Source of the DNA: Anastrepha obliqua
Lineage: Eukaryota; Arthropoda; Insecta; Diptera; Tephritidae
DNA: 64,000 nucleotides
NCBI RefSeq assembly: GCF_027943255.1
Contig: NC_072896.1
Span: forward strand, 38,032,501 to 38,096,500
Reading direction: 5' to 3'
The notes beneath the pieces were generated by a model. The model was not told the DNA's origin, made no database searches, and saw only the letters and a list, made by a program, of their open reading frames with translations. Position 1 is the first letter of the stretch. Each line of letters opens with the position of its first letter. This document shows, piece by piece, positions 18,259 to 29,869 of this stretch. Made by a program: the position numbers and the translations under genes.

Positions 18259-19541
18259 TAAGGTTGTCAAAAAAGTCTTGCGGTATTTCCGCAAGCTTGT
18301 CTTTGCAAGCCCGTAGTTCTAGTTGTATTCGTCGCATCGGTTCACGCTAGAGCTTTTTGGAAAGCTCTTTTCACGTGCTAACACGTGTTTGATTAATTGT
18401 TGTTTGCTTTTAGTCGTTCGTGAGTTATAGCGTCGCAAACATGGAGCAAAATAAAGAGAAAATACGGCATATTTTACAGTACTACTACAATAAAGGCAAA
18501 AATGCATCTCATGTTGCCAATAAAATTTTTGCAGTTTATGGACCCGATACAGTTTCCATTTCCACCGCACAACGATGTTTTCAACGTTTTCGTTCTGGTG
18601 CAGAGGTGATCGAAGATGCGCCACGGTCCGGAAGGCCTGTCATCAAAAATTGCGATATCTTCGCTGAATTGATCGGAAGAGACCGGTATAGTAGCAGCCG
18701 TAGCATCGGCCAAGAGCTGGGCATGAGTCATCAAACCGTTATAAACCATTTGAAGAAGCTTGGATTCAAAAAGAAGCTCGATGTATAGGTGCCACACGAC
18801 TTGACGCAAAAAAACATTTTTGCCCGTATGGATGCATGCGAATCGCTTCTGAATCGCAACAAAATCGACCCGTTTTTGAAGCGGATGGTGACTGGCGATG
18901 AAAAGTGGGTCACTTACGACAACGTGAAGCGCAAACGGTCGTGGTCGAAAAGCGGTGAAGCTGCCCAGACGGTGGCCAAGCCTGGATTGACGGCCAGGAA
19001 GGTTCTTCTGTGTGTTTGGTGGGATTGGCAAGGAATCATCCACTATGAGCTGCTCCCCTATGGCCAAACGCTCAATTCGGACCTTTACTGCCAACAACTG
19101 GACCGCTTGAATGCAGCACTCATGCAGAAGAGGCCATCTTTGATCAACAGAGGACGAATTGTCTTCCATCAGGACAACGCCAGGCCACACACATCTTTGG
19201 TGACGCGCCAGAAGATCCAGGAGCTCGGATGGGAGGTTCTTTTGCATCCACCGTATAGTCCGAATCTCGCACCAAGTGATTACCACTATTTCTGTCCATG
19301 GCGAACGAGCTTGGTAGTCGGAAGTTGTCCACAAGAGAGTCCTGTGAAAATTGGCTCTCCGAGTTTTTTGGCAATAGGGAAGCGAGCTTCTATAAGAGGG
19401 GCATTATGAAGTTGGCATCTCGTTGGGAACTCGTCATCGAACAAAACGGCGCATATTTGACTTAAATCGCATTATTATAACCAATTTTAGGAACAATTGA
19501 AAATTCAATAAAAATACCGCAAGACTTTTTTGACAACCTTA
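18259..19541 (+). mobile_element. Full-length mariner of a second lineage (mellifera/cecropia-like), 1,283 bp
   Basis: The element is bounded by TA (18257-18258, 19542-19543). The terminal repeats TAAGGTTGTCAAAAAAGTCT, continuing TGCGGTATTT, are identical at both ends over about 30 bp. It contains a full-length transposase frame with only one nonsense change and one single-base frameshift. Perfect TIRs and few lesions indicate a young copy. Confidence 0.93.
18441..19465 (+). pseudogene. Mariner transposase with one nonsense codon and one frameshift
   Basis: ATG 18441 begins MEQNKEKIRHILQYYYNKGK. The DNA-binding half ends in MSHQTVINHLKKLGFKKKLD. The usual Trp of the WVPHDL motif is a TAG stop at 18786-18788. 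The frame then continues with MVTGDEKWVTYDN (first Asp), VFHQDNARPHTS (second Asp) and PPYSPNLAPSDYH (third Asp), with 34 residues between the second and third, so the DD34D triad is intact. A one-base deletion near 19290 shifts the frame. The C-terminus LSMANELGSRKLSTRESCEN to the stop at 19463-19465 is readable in another frame. It cannot make full-length protein as it stands. Confidence 0.93.
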
Positions 19542-19547
19542 TATATT

Positions 19548-21160
19548 ATTTAAGGATAACCGTTATTCAAGTCTCGTAGCTTGTCAAGTTTTGGTTTTTA
19601 CCTGGTTAGTAATTTAATTAGCCTTTCTCTTGCATTTTCTCATATATTTCACAGTTATTATAGTTCTATCTTTTCCTTTGCCTAAAACGATAACTAAATG
19701 AGAATTATTTTTAATTTTGCAATTGAATAAATTGCCATTGTATGTAGGTATGATGAAAAAAATTCGAGAAATGCAGTTTTATGCCACCTATGAGTAGCTA
19801 AATTTTTGTCAGAATGCTTTATACTTGTTGTTTTGCCATAAACTGCCAACAATGGACATATCGTCACAAAATGTGGCAATGGTTCCAAAAAGTAGGGTTG
19901 AATACATCCCTCCTTCAATCTTCCCTCTTACCTGAGCTGGTCTCCCCAATAAAGGAATGTTAGGCAGATTCATTTGGCTAAGCAAACGTTGAGCAATAAG
20001 TAGGGATTGCAGACCCCTTGCAATGATAAGTGAAGTGGCGACAGGAAGGCTCCAATCTGCAGAATAGGGGGATGGGTAGCGAGTTGGAAACCTATCATAT
20101 TTCTATTAAATTTGTAGTATGTACCATCTCTCTGACTTTGCACGGACTTTTCAAACGACCCGCCTATGATCTGTATCAACGTTAGGTTCTAAAAGTCTGG
20201 AGGTATGTTTTTTCTCTAACGCAACGTAATCATTCAGATTTCTTGTTAGCCATGTCGATTGAAGAATCTGCTTCTATATTTCATGTTGCTATGTCTCGGA
20301 CTCGAGTGAAATTAAACTTATAAGTTAAGTTTTTAAAGTGTGTGAATTTTCTTATTGCGTTAAATATAATAAGATCAATTTCAAAACCGTATTGGGGGTA
20401 GCACTCAGAAGCTAATATTCGTGACCACGTCATAGTGACCAGTCATGAAATTATCCTCTTATATCGGAGAAGGACAGAAATATCTCCAGAATATTTTATA
20501 AGTTCATCAACAAAGGCAAACACCAATTTTTCAGGGTATCTTCCACATGATACCAAAGTATTGTTTGTCAATTCATGTTTACAAATAAAGGTAAGTGATT
20601 AAGTAGAATAAAGTTAAACGAAATTTGAAACCAATATTCACACTCGCATAAATCCTTCAGTTTGAGGAAAGGGTTCTTTTCTTCAATCAGGAAATCAGTG
20701 ATAAATCAGAGAACCATCTTGTTAAATTAGCTAGTTTCTGCAATAAAACTTAGATCTATTTATCTATTTGAAATACGAGAAGTGTGGAATGTTTGAGACG
20801 TTTCGACTGCAACTCTCAACATCAAAATAGAGGATTTAGTATTGAGATCAAATTTTTAGAGGCTCGATTTAACAAAGCTAAACCTTTTCTTTCAGGGTTT
20901 TCGGAAGTCATAAGTCTACCTTAAAGAACCGCCGTCGAGTAATACTCTCAAAATCCACTAATTTTGGCCATTGTTAAAATTCAGACTTATTCCTGCTGCT
21001 GCTGCAGACTTATTGAAAATTTTGCTGCCGCACACGTTTGAACGAAGGATTTTCGGACTCAGTGACTGATGACTGGCAAAAATTGGATTTTCCGAAGTGG
21101 ACTACGAAAAGTATATATACAAATCTCGTTGATTTGCACATCCGCATCATGCCTGGATAT
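19548..21160. other. Long spacer, nothing recognised
   Basis: AT-rich sequence without clear repeats or coding motifs. Open frames such as those near 19700-19920 and 19970-20180 have no domain I recognise. Confidence 0.35.
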
Positions 21161-21166
21161 ATCATC

Positions 21167-24150
21167 CTTCTTCTTCTTAATTAGTGCGATAGCTGCTTAC
21201 GCGATTTTGGGCGAGTTTAAACAAGTGCACCAATTGAAGCCAAGTCCAAAGGAGGTCTTCCTCTTCCTCTGCCACCACCAGCTGGCACCACATCCAATAA
21301 TTTCAGCCAACGTAGCCGCTGCATCTTTATTCGCTGCGCTATGTTTATGTCGTCGTAAAGCTTATATTCGCCGTTGCCAACGTGCAAAGATCGAAAAATC
21401 TTGCGCAGAATCTTTCTCTCAAACACTCCAAGCGTCGCTTCATCGGATGTTGTCATCGTCCAAGCTTCTGCGCCATACGTTAGGACGGGCATGATGAGAG
21501 TCTTGTAGAGTGTTAGTTTCGTTCGTCGAGAGAGGACTTTACTACTCAATTACATACTTAGTCCAAAGTAGCACTTCTTGGCAAGAGAGATTCTACGTTG
21601 GATTTCAAGGCTGACATTGTTATCGGTGTTAATGCTGGTTCCTAAATACACGAAGTCTTTTACAACCTCGAAATCATAGCTGTCAACAGTAACGCGGGTG
21701 CCGATACGCGAGTGCGCCGACTCTTTGGTTAATGATAGGAGGTACTTCGTTTTGTCCTTGTTCACCACCAGACCCATTCGCTTTGCCTCTTTATATGGTT
21801 TGGAAAAGGCAGAACTAACAGCGTGGTTGTTAGGGCCGATGATGTCAATACCATCAGCATACGCGAACAATTGTACGCTCTTATAAAATATTGTGCCTGA
21901 GCGATTAAGTTCTGTGGCTCGTACGATCCTCTCCAACATTAGGTTAAAAAAGTCACTTGACAGCGAGTCACCCTGTCTGAAACCTCATTTGATATCAAAC
22001 GGCTCGGAGAAGTCCTTTCCAATTCTGACGGCGCTGCTGGTATGCAGCAACGTCATCTTGCATAGCCGTATTAGTTTTGCGGGGAACTCAGACATGACGG
22101 CATACAAGTAACTCCTTTACTCCTGCATTCGACAGGCAGCTTTAAAGTCGACGAAAATATGGTGTGTGTCGATTCTCTTTTCATAGGACTTTTCCAAGAT
22201 TTAGCGTATTGTGAATATTTGGGCGATGGTAGAGTTTCCAGGTCTAAAGCCACACTGATAAGATTCTATCACTTGTTTGATGGTGGCTTCAGCTTTTCAC
22301 ACAATGCACTCGCTAGAACCTTATAGGCGATATTTAGAAAACTAATCCCGCGATAATTGGCACAGACTGCAGGCTCACCCTTCTTATGGATTGGGCAGAG
22401 CACACTTAAATTTCACTCAGTAGGCATACTTTCATGCGACCGTATTTTGCATAGAAGCTGATGCCGCTCCTCGCCGCCATCTTTGAACAGCTCAGCAGGC
22501 AGTCTGTCGGCGCCCACGGCTTTGTTGGTCTTTAGCCGCGTTATCGCTATTCTCACCTCGTCATGGTCGGGTAGCGGAACGACAATTCCGTCGTCAACGA
22601 TTGGGGTATCGGGATCTTCACATTCTCTGTGACATGCGCAGCTGTCACTGTTTAACTCGTTCGAGAAGTGTTCCCTCCATAATTTAAGAATGCGCTGGAT
22701 TTCGGTCACCAAATCTTCATCTCTGTTCTTACAAGAAAACGCCTCGGTCTTGAAACCTTCTGTAAGCCGCCGAACTTTCTGGTAGAATTTTCGGGCGTTG
22801 TTCCTATTGGCCACCATCTCAAGCTCCTCGCATTCACGTATTTCGGCCTCTCGGTTCTTCTTTCTGATAATTCGTCTTTCTTCCTTTCTTAGCTCTCGGT
22901 AGCGATCCCACATGGCTCGCCTTGCGCCCGATCGCAGCACGGCTCTATAGGGAGCATATTTTCTTTTTGCGGCAGCATAAGATTCCTCGTCATACCAAAT
23001 GTTTTTTCGGGCTCGCCGGAATCCGATTTCTTCTTCGGTGGTGGTACGTAGAGAGCAAGAAATGTTGCTCCATTGCTCGTGTATGCCGAGAGTCCTCTCT
23101 GAGAGCAGGAGTGAGAGTCGAGTGGCGAATCTTCTGGCTGTCTGTTGTGATTGCAGCTTTTCGATGTTGAACATTCTTTACGCAGGTAGGTGTACGTTTT
23201 TTGCTGCACAGAGGCGTGTGCGTCGTTTGGCTGCAACAAGGTAATGATCCGAGTCGATGTTGGGTCTTCCGATCGTATGTTCTTCTAAATGACTGGAAGC
23301 GTGTCTTCCATCTATTACAACATGATAGATTTGATTTTGCGTTCTCCGATCAGGAGACAGCCACGTTGCTTAGTGTATTTTCTTATGCTGGAATCCGGTG
23401 CAGCAAACTACCATGTTTCGGGCCCCGGCGAAGTCAATCAACTTCTGTCTGTTACTGGATATTTCGTTGTGCAGGCTGAATTTTCCCACTGTGGGACCAA
23501 TAGTTGCCCCCTTGCCCACCCTGGCGTTGAAGTCGCCAAGCACGATTTTTATGTCGTGTCGGGGCAGCGCTCATAGGAACGTTCCAAGCGCTCATAGAAG
23601 GAATCTTTGGTCACATCGTCCTTTTCTTCCATCGGGGCGTAGGCGCAAATAAGCGAGATGCGTATTATTGCGAGACGCTCATCCACCGGAGTGAACGACA
23701 GTACTTGGCAACGAAGTCTCTCTCCCACAACAAATCCGACACCGAATTTGCTCTCCTTTATATGGCAGCTGTAGTAGACGTCGCAAGGTCCTATGGTTTT
23801 CTTGCCATGCCCCGTCCTTCGCTTCTCTTGGATGTCAGTGATGTCGGCCTTTACTCTCACGAGGACATCAACCAGCCGGGCAGAGGCACCTTCCTCATTA
23901 AGGGACCGGACATTCCAGGTGCATGCCTTTAAATCGTGTTGCTTATTTCGTTTGCAGGGGTCGTCATCAGTGTTGGAAGTTCTCATCCGAGGCTTTGTTG
24001 CTGTTTTCATTGGGGGGGCTTTTTAAGTTGCGGGTCCCAAACCCAGCGCACAACTAGCTATCCTGGAATGGTTCGCCTTCTCATTTTAGCTCACTCCCGA
24101 ACGAGTGTTCGGAAGCTACCCAGAAGATACGTGGCCTAATCCCGAACGTT
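21167..24150 (-). mobile_element. Long RTE-clade LINE copy with endonuclease and reverse transcriptase, inactivated
   Basis: On the minus strand the 5' leader (24150-24011) is followed by ATG 24010 and an endonuclease domain: LKACTWNVRSLNEEG (catalytic Asn), DITDIQEKRRTG (Glu-containing motif), GVGFVVGERL, ICAYAPMEEKDD. The linker and RT N-terminus follow (23174-22413: FRRARKNIWYDEESYAAAKR, RLKTNKAVGADRLPAELFKD), then RT fingers and palm in broken frames, and the thumb to the C-terminus (21939-21217: VLTYGAEAWTMTTSDEATLG). The catalytic box is YADG instead of YADD (near 21860). Several frameshifts are present. At about 3 kb it is close to full RTE length. The left end reads AATTAGTGCGATAGC, the diverged version of the family's GCGCCAATTA tail. 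I did not find a clear target duplication. Confidence 0.9.
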
Positions 24151-24159
24151 GTGAGCTGC

Positions 24160-25750
24160 TTGAACCATATGGATAAGGATTATCTTAGTTTATATATTAC
24201 TAATATGAGCACATTTAAAGCCGCTCGCCCATCAGAAAAGATTCTAATGATCTTAAGTCGTCTCTAATTAGTGACCATTTTACATCTTCATAGCTTAGCA
24301 GTTATCTGATAGAGAGAATACTCGGTGATCTACAAATTTCCGGTACAGAGACCGGCACCTTTAATTTTGGGCCATCTCAGTGTATGATAAACCACCTTCT
24401 TTTGGAGGCGTACCTGGAAATTCTCTTACTTATAGCTGCTGAGCCCCATTTCTAACTTTACATTTGTAAACAAGTTTATATTTATATATAAATTCAGCCT
24501 AAGTTGCTTTTCCTGTTGCTGTGCAGTACTTGCACTCATACATACACGTAAAAATATGTAGGTAGATCAAGCAGTCCATTTACTAATGACCCGTATAATT
24601 TTTAATTTTCACAAATTAACAAACAGGAGCTCCATGTCTCGGTACCACTCATACATCCTTATCCTTAATTCTTCATTACTATTCAACACTGCATAGAATA
24701 CTAGAAGAAGCAAAGTAAATTGCCAGTATCCAGCTGGGATCTAACTCGTATGTTGCTTAGTGTGGTGGATCCTGAAGCCAGTGTGGCAAGCAACTAAACA
24801 GCAAAACAAAGCTCGGCGCAAAGAGAATAACAATGGAAAGATAGTTGAAGGGGAAGGCATAGCGGGTGTAGGCTATTGCCCGAGGGCATCTAAATAAAAA
24901 TTTCCGGAGTTTTTACCTGGTTTGCTTCTGCACTTCGCCGCACTTGTTCAGCTTTTTTTTTAACTTCCTCGCACTTTTTTACGTTTTTCCACTATTTTGT
25001 ACAGTTTTTGTTTGCCTCTTTGGTTGTGTCGCTTTGTCATGTTTTTGTGCTCGTTTTCACACCATTTTCTTGGCCCATTTTAGCTTGCCATCTCTACATT
25101 TACCTCATTTACCCTCACCATTCACTTAACGGCTTCCGAGCACTTCACAAAAGTAGCAACAATAAAAACTATACACTGTAGCCTGTAGTGGATGGAACAG
25201 CAGGTGAAATTGTTGTTGGGTGTGAGACCGTAACTTATTGTTGAGTTGCTGTTTTGTTATTATTGCTGTTGTTGGTGTGTAATATGGCACCCATAAACTT
25301 TTCTTCAAGTTACCTTGTTAGCATTATTAATGTTGATGGTGTTATATATTGTTGTTGTTCTTTCTGTAGTTGCCCTTGTTGCAATCGCAGTGTCGCTTTT
25401 GGCAGCATTCTCTGGTGACACCGTCGTTCTCAGGTGATTTTTGCTCTTGTTTTTGCTTAAGCAACTTATTGTTCTGCTGCATACTGTTGATGTCTTTTTT
25501 TAAGTTTTGTGATTCTTGCACATTTGTTTGTTTATTTTTTATTACTTTACGAATGGTATTGCGTTGTTGAAGCTCTTCTGCCCACCCACTTTATTGTTAC
25601 TGTCGTAGTTTTACATTTTAATGTTGTTTTCCTTTCAGTTATTATTTTGGATCTACATTGGAAGATTGTTGTTATTTGCTTTTTTTCGTCCTTATTTCTT
25701 TATTGGATTTTTGCTCTTGATTTCTTTAATCGCAATTTGGCTGGCCCTCG
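24160..25750. other. T-rich spacer, no recognised gene
   Basis: The plus strand is pyrimidine-rich, with many TTGTTGTT runs between about 25250 and 25700, so long frames appear by composition bias alone. No motif was recognised. Confidence 0.4.
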
Positions 25751-25752
25751 TT

Positions 25753-27038
25753 TGTTTCAAACGAATAAGTTCGTGCGGTTTTTTTTCGAAATTTGAAACT
25801 TTATTGACGTAAAATGGTTACAAATTTAATATTCAAAGTATTGTCCATCGCTTACTACTACTTTTTCCCATCTTTCTGGCAATTCACGGATTCCCTTTGT
25901 GAAAAATTCGGTCGGTTTTGCCGCAATCCACGAATCGATCCATTTTTTGACTTCATCGTAATTACGGAAGTGCTGGTCAGCCAGGCCATGTTGCATCGAT
26001 CGGAAGAGATAGTAATCGGATGGCGCAAGGTCTGGACTATACGGCGGGTAGGGTAGGGCATCCCATTTGAGCGTTTCTAAGTATGTTTTGACCACTTGTG
26101 CAACATGTGGCCGAGCATTGTCATGTTGCAAAATAACTTTGTCGTGTCTATCGGCGTATTGCGGCCGTTTTTCTCGCAGTGCTCGGCTCAAACGCATCAA
26201 TTGTCGTCGGTAGACATCCCCCGTAATCGTTTCATTCGGTTTCAGTAGCTCATAATACACAACACCCAGCTGGTCCCACCAGATACACAGCATAACCTTC
26301 AGGCCATGAATATTCTGCGCCGACGTCGATGTTGAAGCATGGCCAGGGTATCCATACGTTGCCCGACGTTTTGGATTGTCGTAATGGACCCACTTTTCAT
26401 CGCCAGTCACAATTCGATGCAAAAAACCCTTTCTTTGGTGCCGTTGAAGCAGTTGTTCGCATGCCATAAAACGGCGTTCAACGTCTCTTGGCTTCAATTC
26501 ATACGGCACCCAATGGCCTACCTTTCGGATCATTCCCATGGCTTTTAAACGTTTGGAAATGGTTGATTGATCAACTCCCAAAGTTTTTGCAACCTCTTCT
26601 TGCGTTTGAGCCGGATCTTGATCGAGCAATTCCTCCAATTCGGTATTCATGAACTTTGGCGGCGCACCCTCGCGTTCTTCGTCTTCCAAGCCAAAATCAC
26701 CACTTTTAAAGCGTGCAAACCACTTCTGGCACGTTCGCTCAGCTAGAGCATGCTCACCATAAACTTCCACCAAGATACGATGACTTTCGGCTGCTTTTTT
26801 CTTCATATTAAAATAATGAAGAAGAATTCCCCGCAAAAACACATTATTTGGCACGAAATTCGACATTTTCAAGTGTGGTAAAAATATTGTTGTTTACGCT
26901 TCAAATAAAAAACTTATACTGACGTTTGTGCCTTACGACAGTAGCTCTCCAATGAATGTTTGGAAATGTGGATCGATGGAATAATAATCAAGTTACGCCA
27001 TCTGTTGTAAAACCGCACGAACTTATTCATAGTCCTAT
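25753..27038 (-). mobile_element. Mariner element, copy 2 (same family as 4943-6228), 1,286 bp, one eroded end
   Basis: The sequence is nearly identical to copy 1 in reverse orientation. The right end (5' end of the element) reads, reversed, ATAGGACTATGAATAAGTTC and GTGCGGTTTT. At the left end only the inner part of the TIR (AATAAGTTCGTGCGGTTTT) is recognisable: the outer 10-11 bases (25753-25763) do not match. Both TIRs share AA where copy 1 has TT five to six bases before GTTCG. The transposase frame is open. Confidence 0.92.
25826..26866 (-). CDS. Mariner transposase, 346 aa, intact frame and intact DD34D triad
   Basis: The start is ATG 26866 (MSNFVPNNVF) and the stop at 25826-25828. The domain order is an N-terminal paired HTH (1-110), WVPYEL at 119-124, and a catalytic domain with D156 in VTGDEKWVHYDN, D249 in LQHDNARPHVAQ and D284 in SPDLAPSDYYLF. 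The second and third are separated by 34 residues, the mariner signature. It has no stop or frameshift. It differs from copy 1 at seven residues, including D156 (Asn in copy 1) and Tyr instead of His at 273 just before PPYSPDL. It is the only transposase in the window that looks capable of catalysis. Whether it is transcribed is unknown. Confidence 0.95.
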   Translation of the reverse strand: MSNFVPNNVFLRGILLHYFNMKKKAAESHRILVEVYGEHALAERTCQKWFARFKSGDFGLEDEEREGAPPKFMNTELEELLDQDPAQTQEEVAKTLGVDQSTISKRLKAMGMIRKVGHWVPYELKPRDVERRFMACEQLLQRHQRKGFLHRIVTGDEKWVHYDNPKRRATYGYPGHASTSTSAQNIHGLKVMLCIWWDQLGVVYYELLKPNETITGDVYRRQLMRLSRALREKRPQYADRHDKVILQHDNARPHVAQVVKTYLETLKWDALPYPPYSPDLAPSDYYLFRSMQHGLADQHFRNYDEVKKWIDSWIAAKPTEFFTKGIRELPERWEKVVVSDGQYFEY

Positions 27039-27354
27039 ATATATATATATTTCAATATTTCCTTTGCCACTTTTATTTACTGTTTTTCCCAGTAACCCCT
27101 GGTGACAAGAAATAATGCTTTTTGGCTCTATTCATTCCCTAGTCATAATCATTGTTCTGACTACTCATTTCGACTAGCAGTGTAATTTATTACCATTCCA
27201 TTGGTGCCGAATTAATCATAAACTTTATGAAATATTTCATAATAATAAATACTAGCAAAAAAACTCGTCTTACGTTCGGATCTCACCTCTTTGGGCAAAT
27301 AATTCCACCAAAATTTATTAGACAGTTTATCTTTTACTACTGATTGACTACTAT

Positions 27355-28355
27355 ATGGGCACAACTGATTCATTGAAAGTATTGCCCATCACTGACTATT
27401 ACTTTTTCCCATCTTTCTGGTAGATCTCGTATACCGTCGCGGTAAAACTGTTCATCTTTTGCGTCTATCCACGGCTCAAGCCATTTTTTGTATGTCTTCA
27501 TATGAATGGAACTGCTGGTCAGCTAGACCATGTGCCATCGATCGGAACAGGTGATAATCGGACGCCGCAATATCTGGAGAATATGGCGGGTGGGGTGGGA
27601 TTTCCCATTTCCGTGTTTCCAGGTAGGTTTTAACGAGTTTGGCAACGTGAGGCTTCTCGCGCAGCGCATCAACTGAAGTCGATACCAATCCCCAGTGATG
27701 GTTTCGCTTGGTTTTAACAGTTCATAATAAATAACACCAACTTGGTCCCACCAAATACATAGCATAACCTTCGCAGCGTGAATATTTGGCCGAGGCGACG
27801 AAGTAGAAGTATGGCCGGGCAGTTTCCATGACTTTCTTTTCTTGGGATTGCTGCACTGAATCCATTTTTCATTAACCGTCACGACGCGATGATGAAAACC
27901 CTTCCTTTTTTGCCGCTGGAGCAGTTAACACAAAAGGAACCCAAGTCCCCTGTTTCTGAATCATTCCCAAAGCATGCTCTTCTTGCGTTTGACACGGATC
28001 CTCATTGAGCAATGCCTCCAATTCAGCGTCTTCGAAAGTTTTTGGCCTTCCTTCTCGGGGACGGTCGTCAACATTAAAATCACCGTCTTTGAAGCGACTG
28101 AAGAAACCTCGGCACGTTGTTTCACTTAAAGCAGCATCTCCATAAACTCTTTGTAGTTCTCGATGCGCTTCAGCCGCCGTTTTTTTCGAAAGAAAGAGAA
28201 AAATCAACACTTCCTGCAAATGACGATTATTCGGCACAAAATCAGACATTTTCACAAATCCAAAAGAATATGATTCCAAAACAAAATTACTAAGGTGTCG
28301 AAGCAGTTTGTTTACCATATGTCTAAGCTTGGTTTATAACGTTTAGGTTATGTTG
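27355..28355 (-). pseudogene. Mariner transposase pseudogene, mauritiana-type
   Basis: On the minus strand, 28318-27872 gives FGFVKMSDFVPNNRHLQEVL, LSETTCRGFFSRFKDGDFNV, AELEALLNEDPCQTQEEHAL and QKQGTWVPFVL. Then VNEKWIQCSNPKKRKSWKLP and KVMLCIWWDQVGVIYYELLK continue in another frame, and HGLADQQFHSYEDIQ in a third. Part of the HTH and a stretch around the second catalytic motif (HDNARPH) are deleted, and VTGDEKW reads VTVNEKW. The 5' leader (AACATAACCTAAACG) matches the relic at 1238-1917, so the two are the same old family. Confidence 0.85.
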
Positions 28356-28429
28356 CGCACCTTATAATATCTGACATGATAGCCGTTAGGTTGAATAACA
28401 TTTTGCAGGTGCTTTTTCATGAAATGGAC

Positions 28430-29260
28430 CTATTTGTTTATGTCGCACACGTTCGGTATATTCTGCCATTCCCCCATTATTGTAGTTTGTTGTTGTTTTT
28501 TCAAAGAAATTGAGGTTTTTTGATAATTCCCTTTAAATGCTGTGAATAAATATGAATCAGTAAAAAAATAATTCAAAGATATTACGGCTTTTAAGACATC
28601 CTCCTGGAACACTTTTGTCCCGCTCTTAAACTCTTTTCCTCAGAAAATAAGGTAACGCCTTTACAAGACACTTCCCACCAAACCATTACAGAGGCTGGAT
28701 GGTGGCCACGGTGAACTTGTGGAAGAATATTCTTTGCGTATTTACAAGTTTTAGTATAGCTTTTGCTGTTTTTCTTATTAAAAACTTCTTCAACAGTGAA
28801 ACTTTTCTAATCTGTGAACAGAATAATTTCATGGTCGTTGACCGCGTGCCACCGAAGAAGCTGCTTGCATCCGTGAGTCTAATTTTTTTCAAGCGCATTG
28901 TGAAAATGCGACCAGTTCAGTGACGGAAGGCCTCCATGTGGAGATCATCTCTAATTAGTCTTAACATGGGTCTGGTCGATGCGCGCATTTCCGTGGACAT
29001 GATTTTCTCCTTTCTAAGGGGATTTCTGCGAATTCTTTCTCGAACGGCATTTGCGACTGCACTGGTTCGAACCACGCGAGGACGACCATATCTTTTCTGT
29101 CTGTCTTTTCGGGCGTTTGGGATAAACTATTGATCGTGCGGTAAACAAAGACTGCCGAAATATTAAGTTTTTCCAGCAATTCCTAAATCTCAGTGCACTT
29201 TTACCATATTTCTGTAATGCAATGCGATTTTCCTCCGCTCCCCACTCCATTGTGAACAAG
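28430..29260 (-). pseudogene. Tc1/mariner-superfamily transposase relic, third lineage
   Basis: Minus-strand pieces in order are IALQKYGKSALRFRNCWKNL (HTH remnant), IVYPKRPKRQTEKIW in alternating frames with RPRVVRTSAVANAVRERI, RRNPLRKEKIMSTEMRAST, LRLIRDDLHMEAF, LKKIRLTDASSFFGG, VFQEDVLKAVISLN. The order and wording fit a Tc1-like family in which 'VYQEDVLKAVV' precedes the 'QQDSAPAH' motif, though no acidic catalytic motif survives here. Frames change at least four times. The subfamily is uncertain. Confidence 0.55.
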
Positions 29261-29830
29261 CAAAATTTCCCACGAAACTATGTATAAAATATAAGTAGAC
29301 AATGCATACGAGCAAAAGCAAAAATAACGAAACTTTTTTCTGCGTATTTGGTCTCGTCGTATGCATTGTAAAATTTCTCACAGAATTTATGCAAGAGGGT
29401 AATTTGTTCTGAAATTTATATCTAAGACTTGGTGTAGGAAAAAGTGTCCCACAAAGGTAAATGTCCGTCTACTAGAATTGCCCTTTTACGGGAGGTTTCA
29501 CTGTATATTACTTTTTTGTTTTTTAACAAATGAATACAATTATATTCTTACTAGCTAATCACTTATAAATAGAATCTATTGGTTTGAACTACATTTTTCA
29601 TATCGGAGGACTTCGAATTTTTACAAATGGCGTCGCACATCAATCCTTTTGGATACTGGTGAACAGACAGCTCCAGTATGCAAGCAGTGTTGCGCATGAA
29701 ACTTAAGATTAATATTTCCATGACACAAAATAATTTTTTTGTATTTACTAAAAAATTTATTCAAAAACCACATTTTACTTCATAGACAACTGTTGTTATA
29801 AAAATGCATATATCAGGAAAATGGTATATA

Positions 29831-29862
29831 TCAGGTCAATTCATAAGTTCGTGCGTATTTTA
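29831..29862 (+). repeat. Solo mariner-type terminal repeat
   Basis: TCAGGTCAATTCATAAGTTC followed by GTGCGTATTTTA matches the layout of the copy 1/copy 2 mariner TIR (AGG, nine bases, TAAGTTCGTGCG). No transposase sequence or second TIR is seen within about 1 kb. It is a terminal remnant of a related element. Confidence 0.5.
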
Positions 29863-29869
29863 CCCACAA

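Noticed and set aside
21069..24139. Several plus-strand frames through 21-24 kb
   Set aside because: They are shadows of the minus-strand RTE protein, whose endonuclease and RT motifs are clear.
25250..25800. Plus-strand frames rich in Phe and Leu as membrane proteins
   Set aside because: They follow from the T-rich composition, and one runs into the mariner terminal repeat.
25858..26548. Open frames antisense to or out of frame with the mariner transposase
   Set aside because: They appear at the same place in both mariner copies only because the copies are nearly identical, and they lack any motif.
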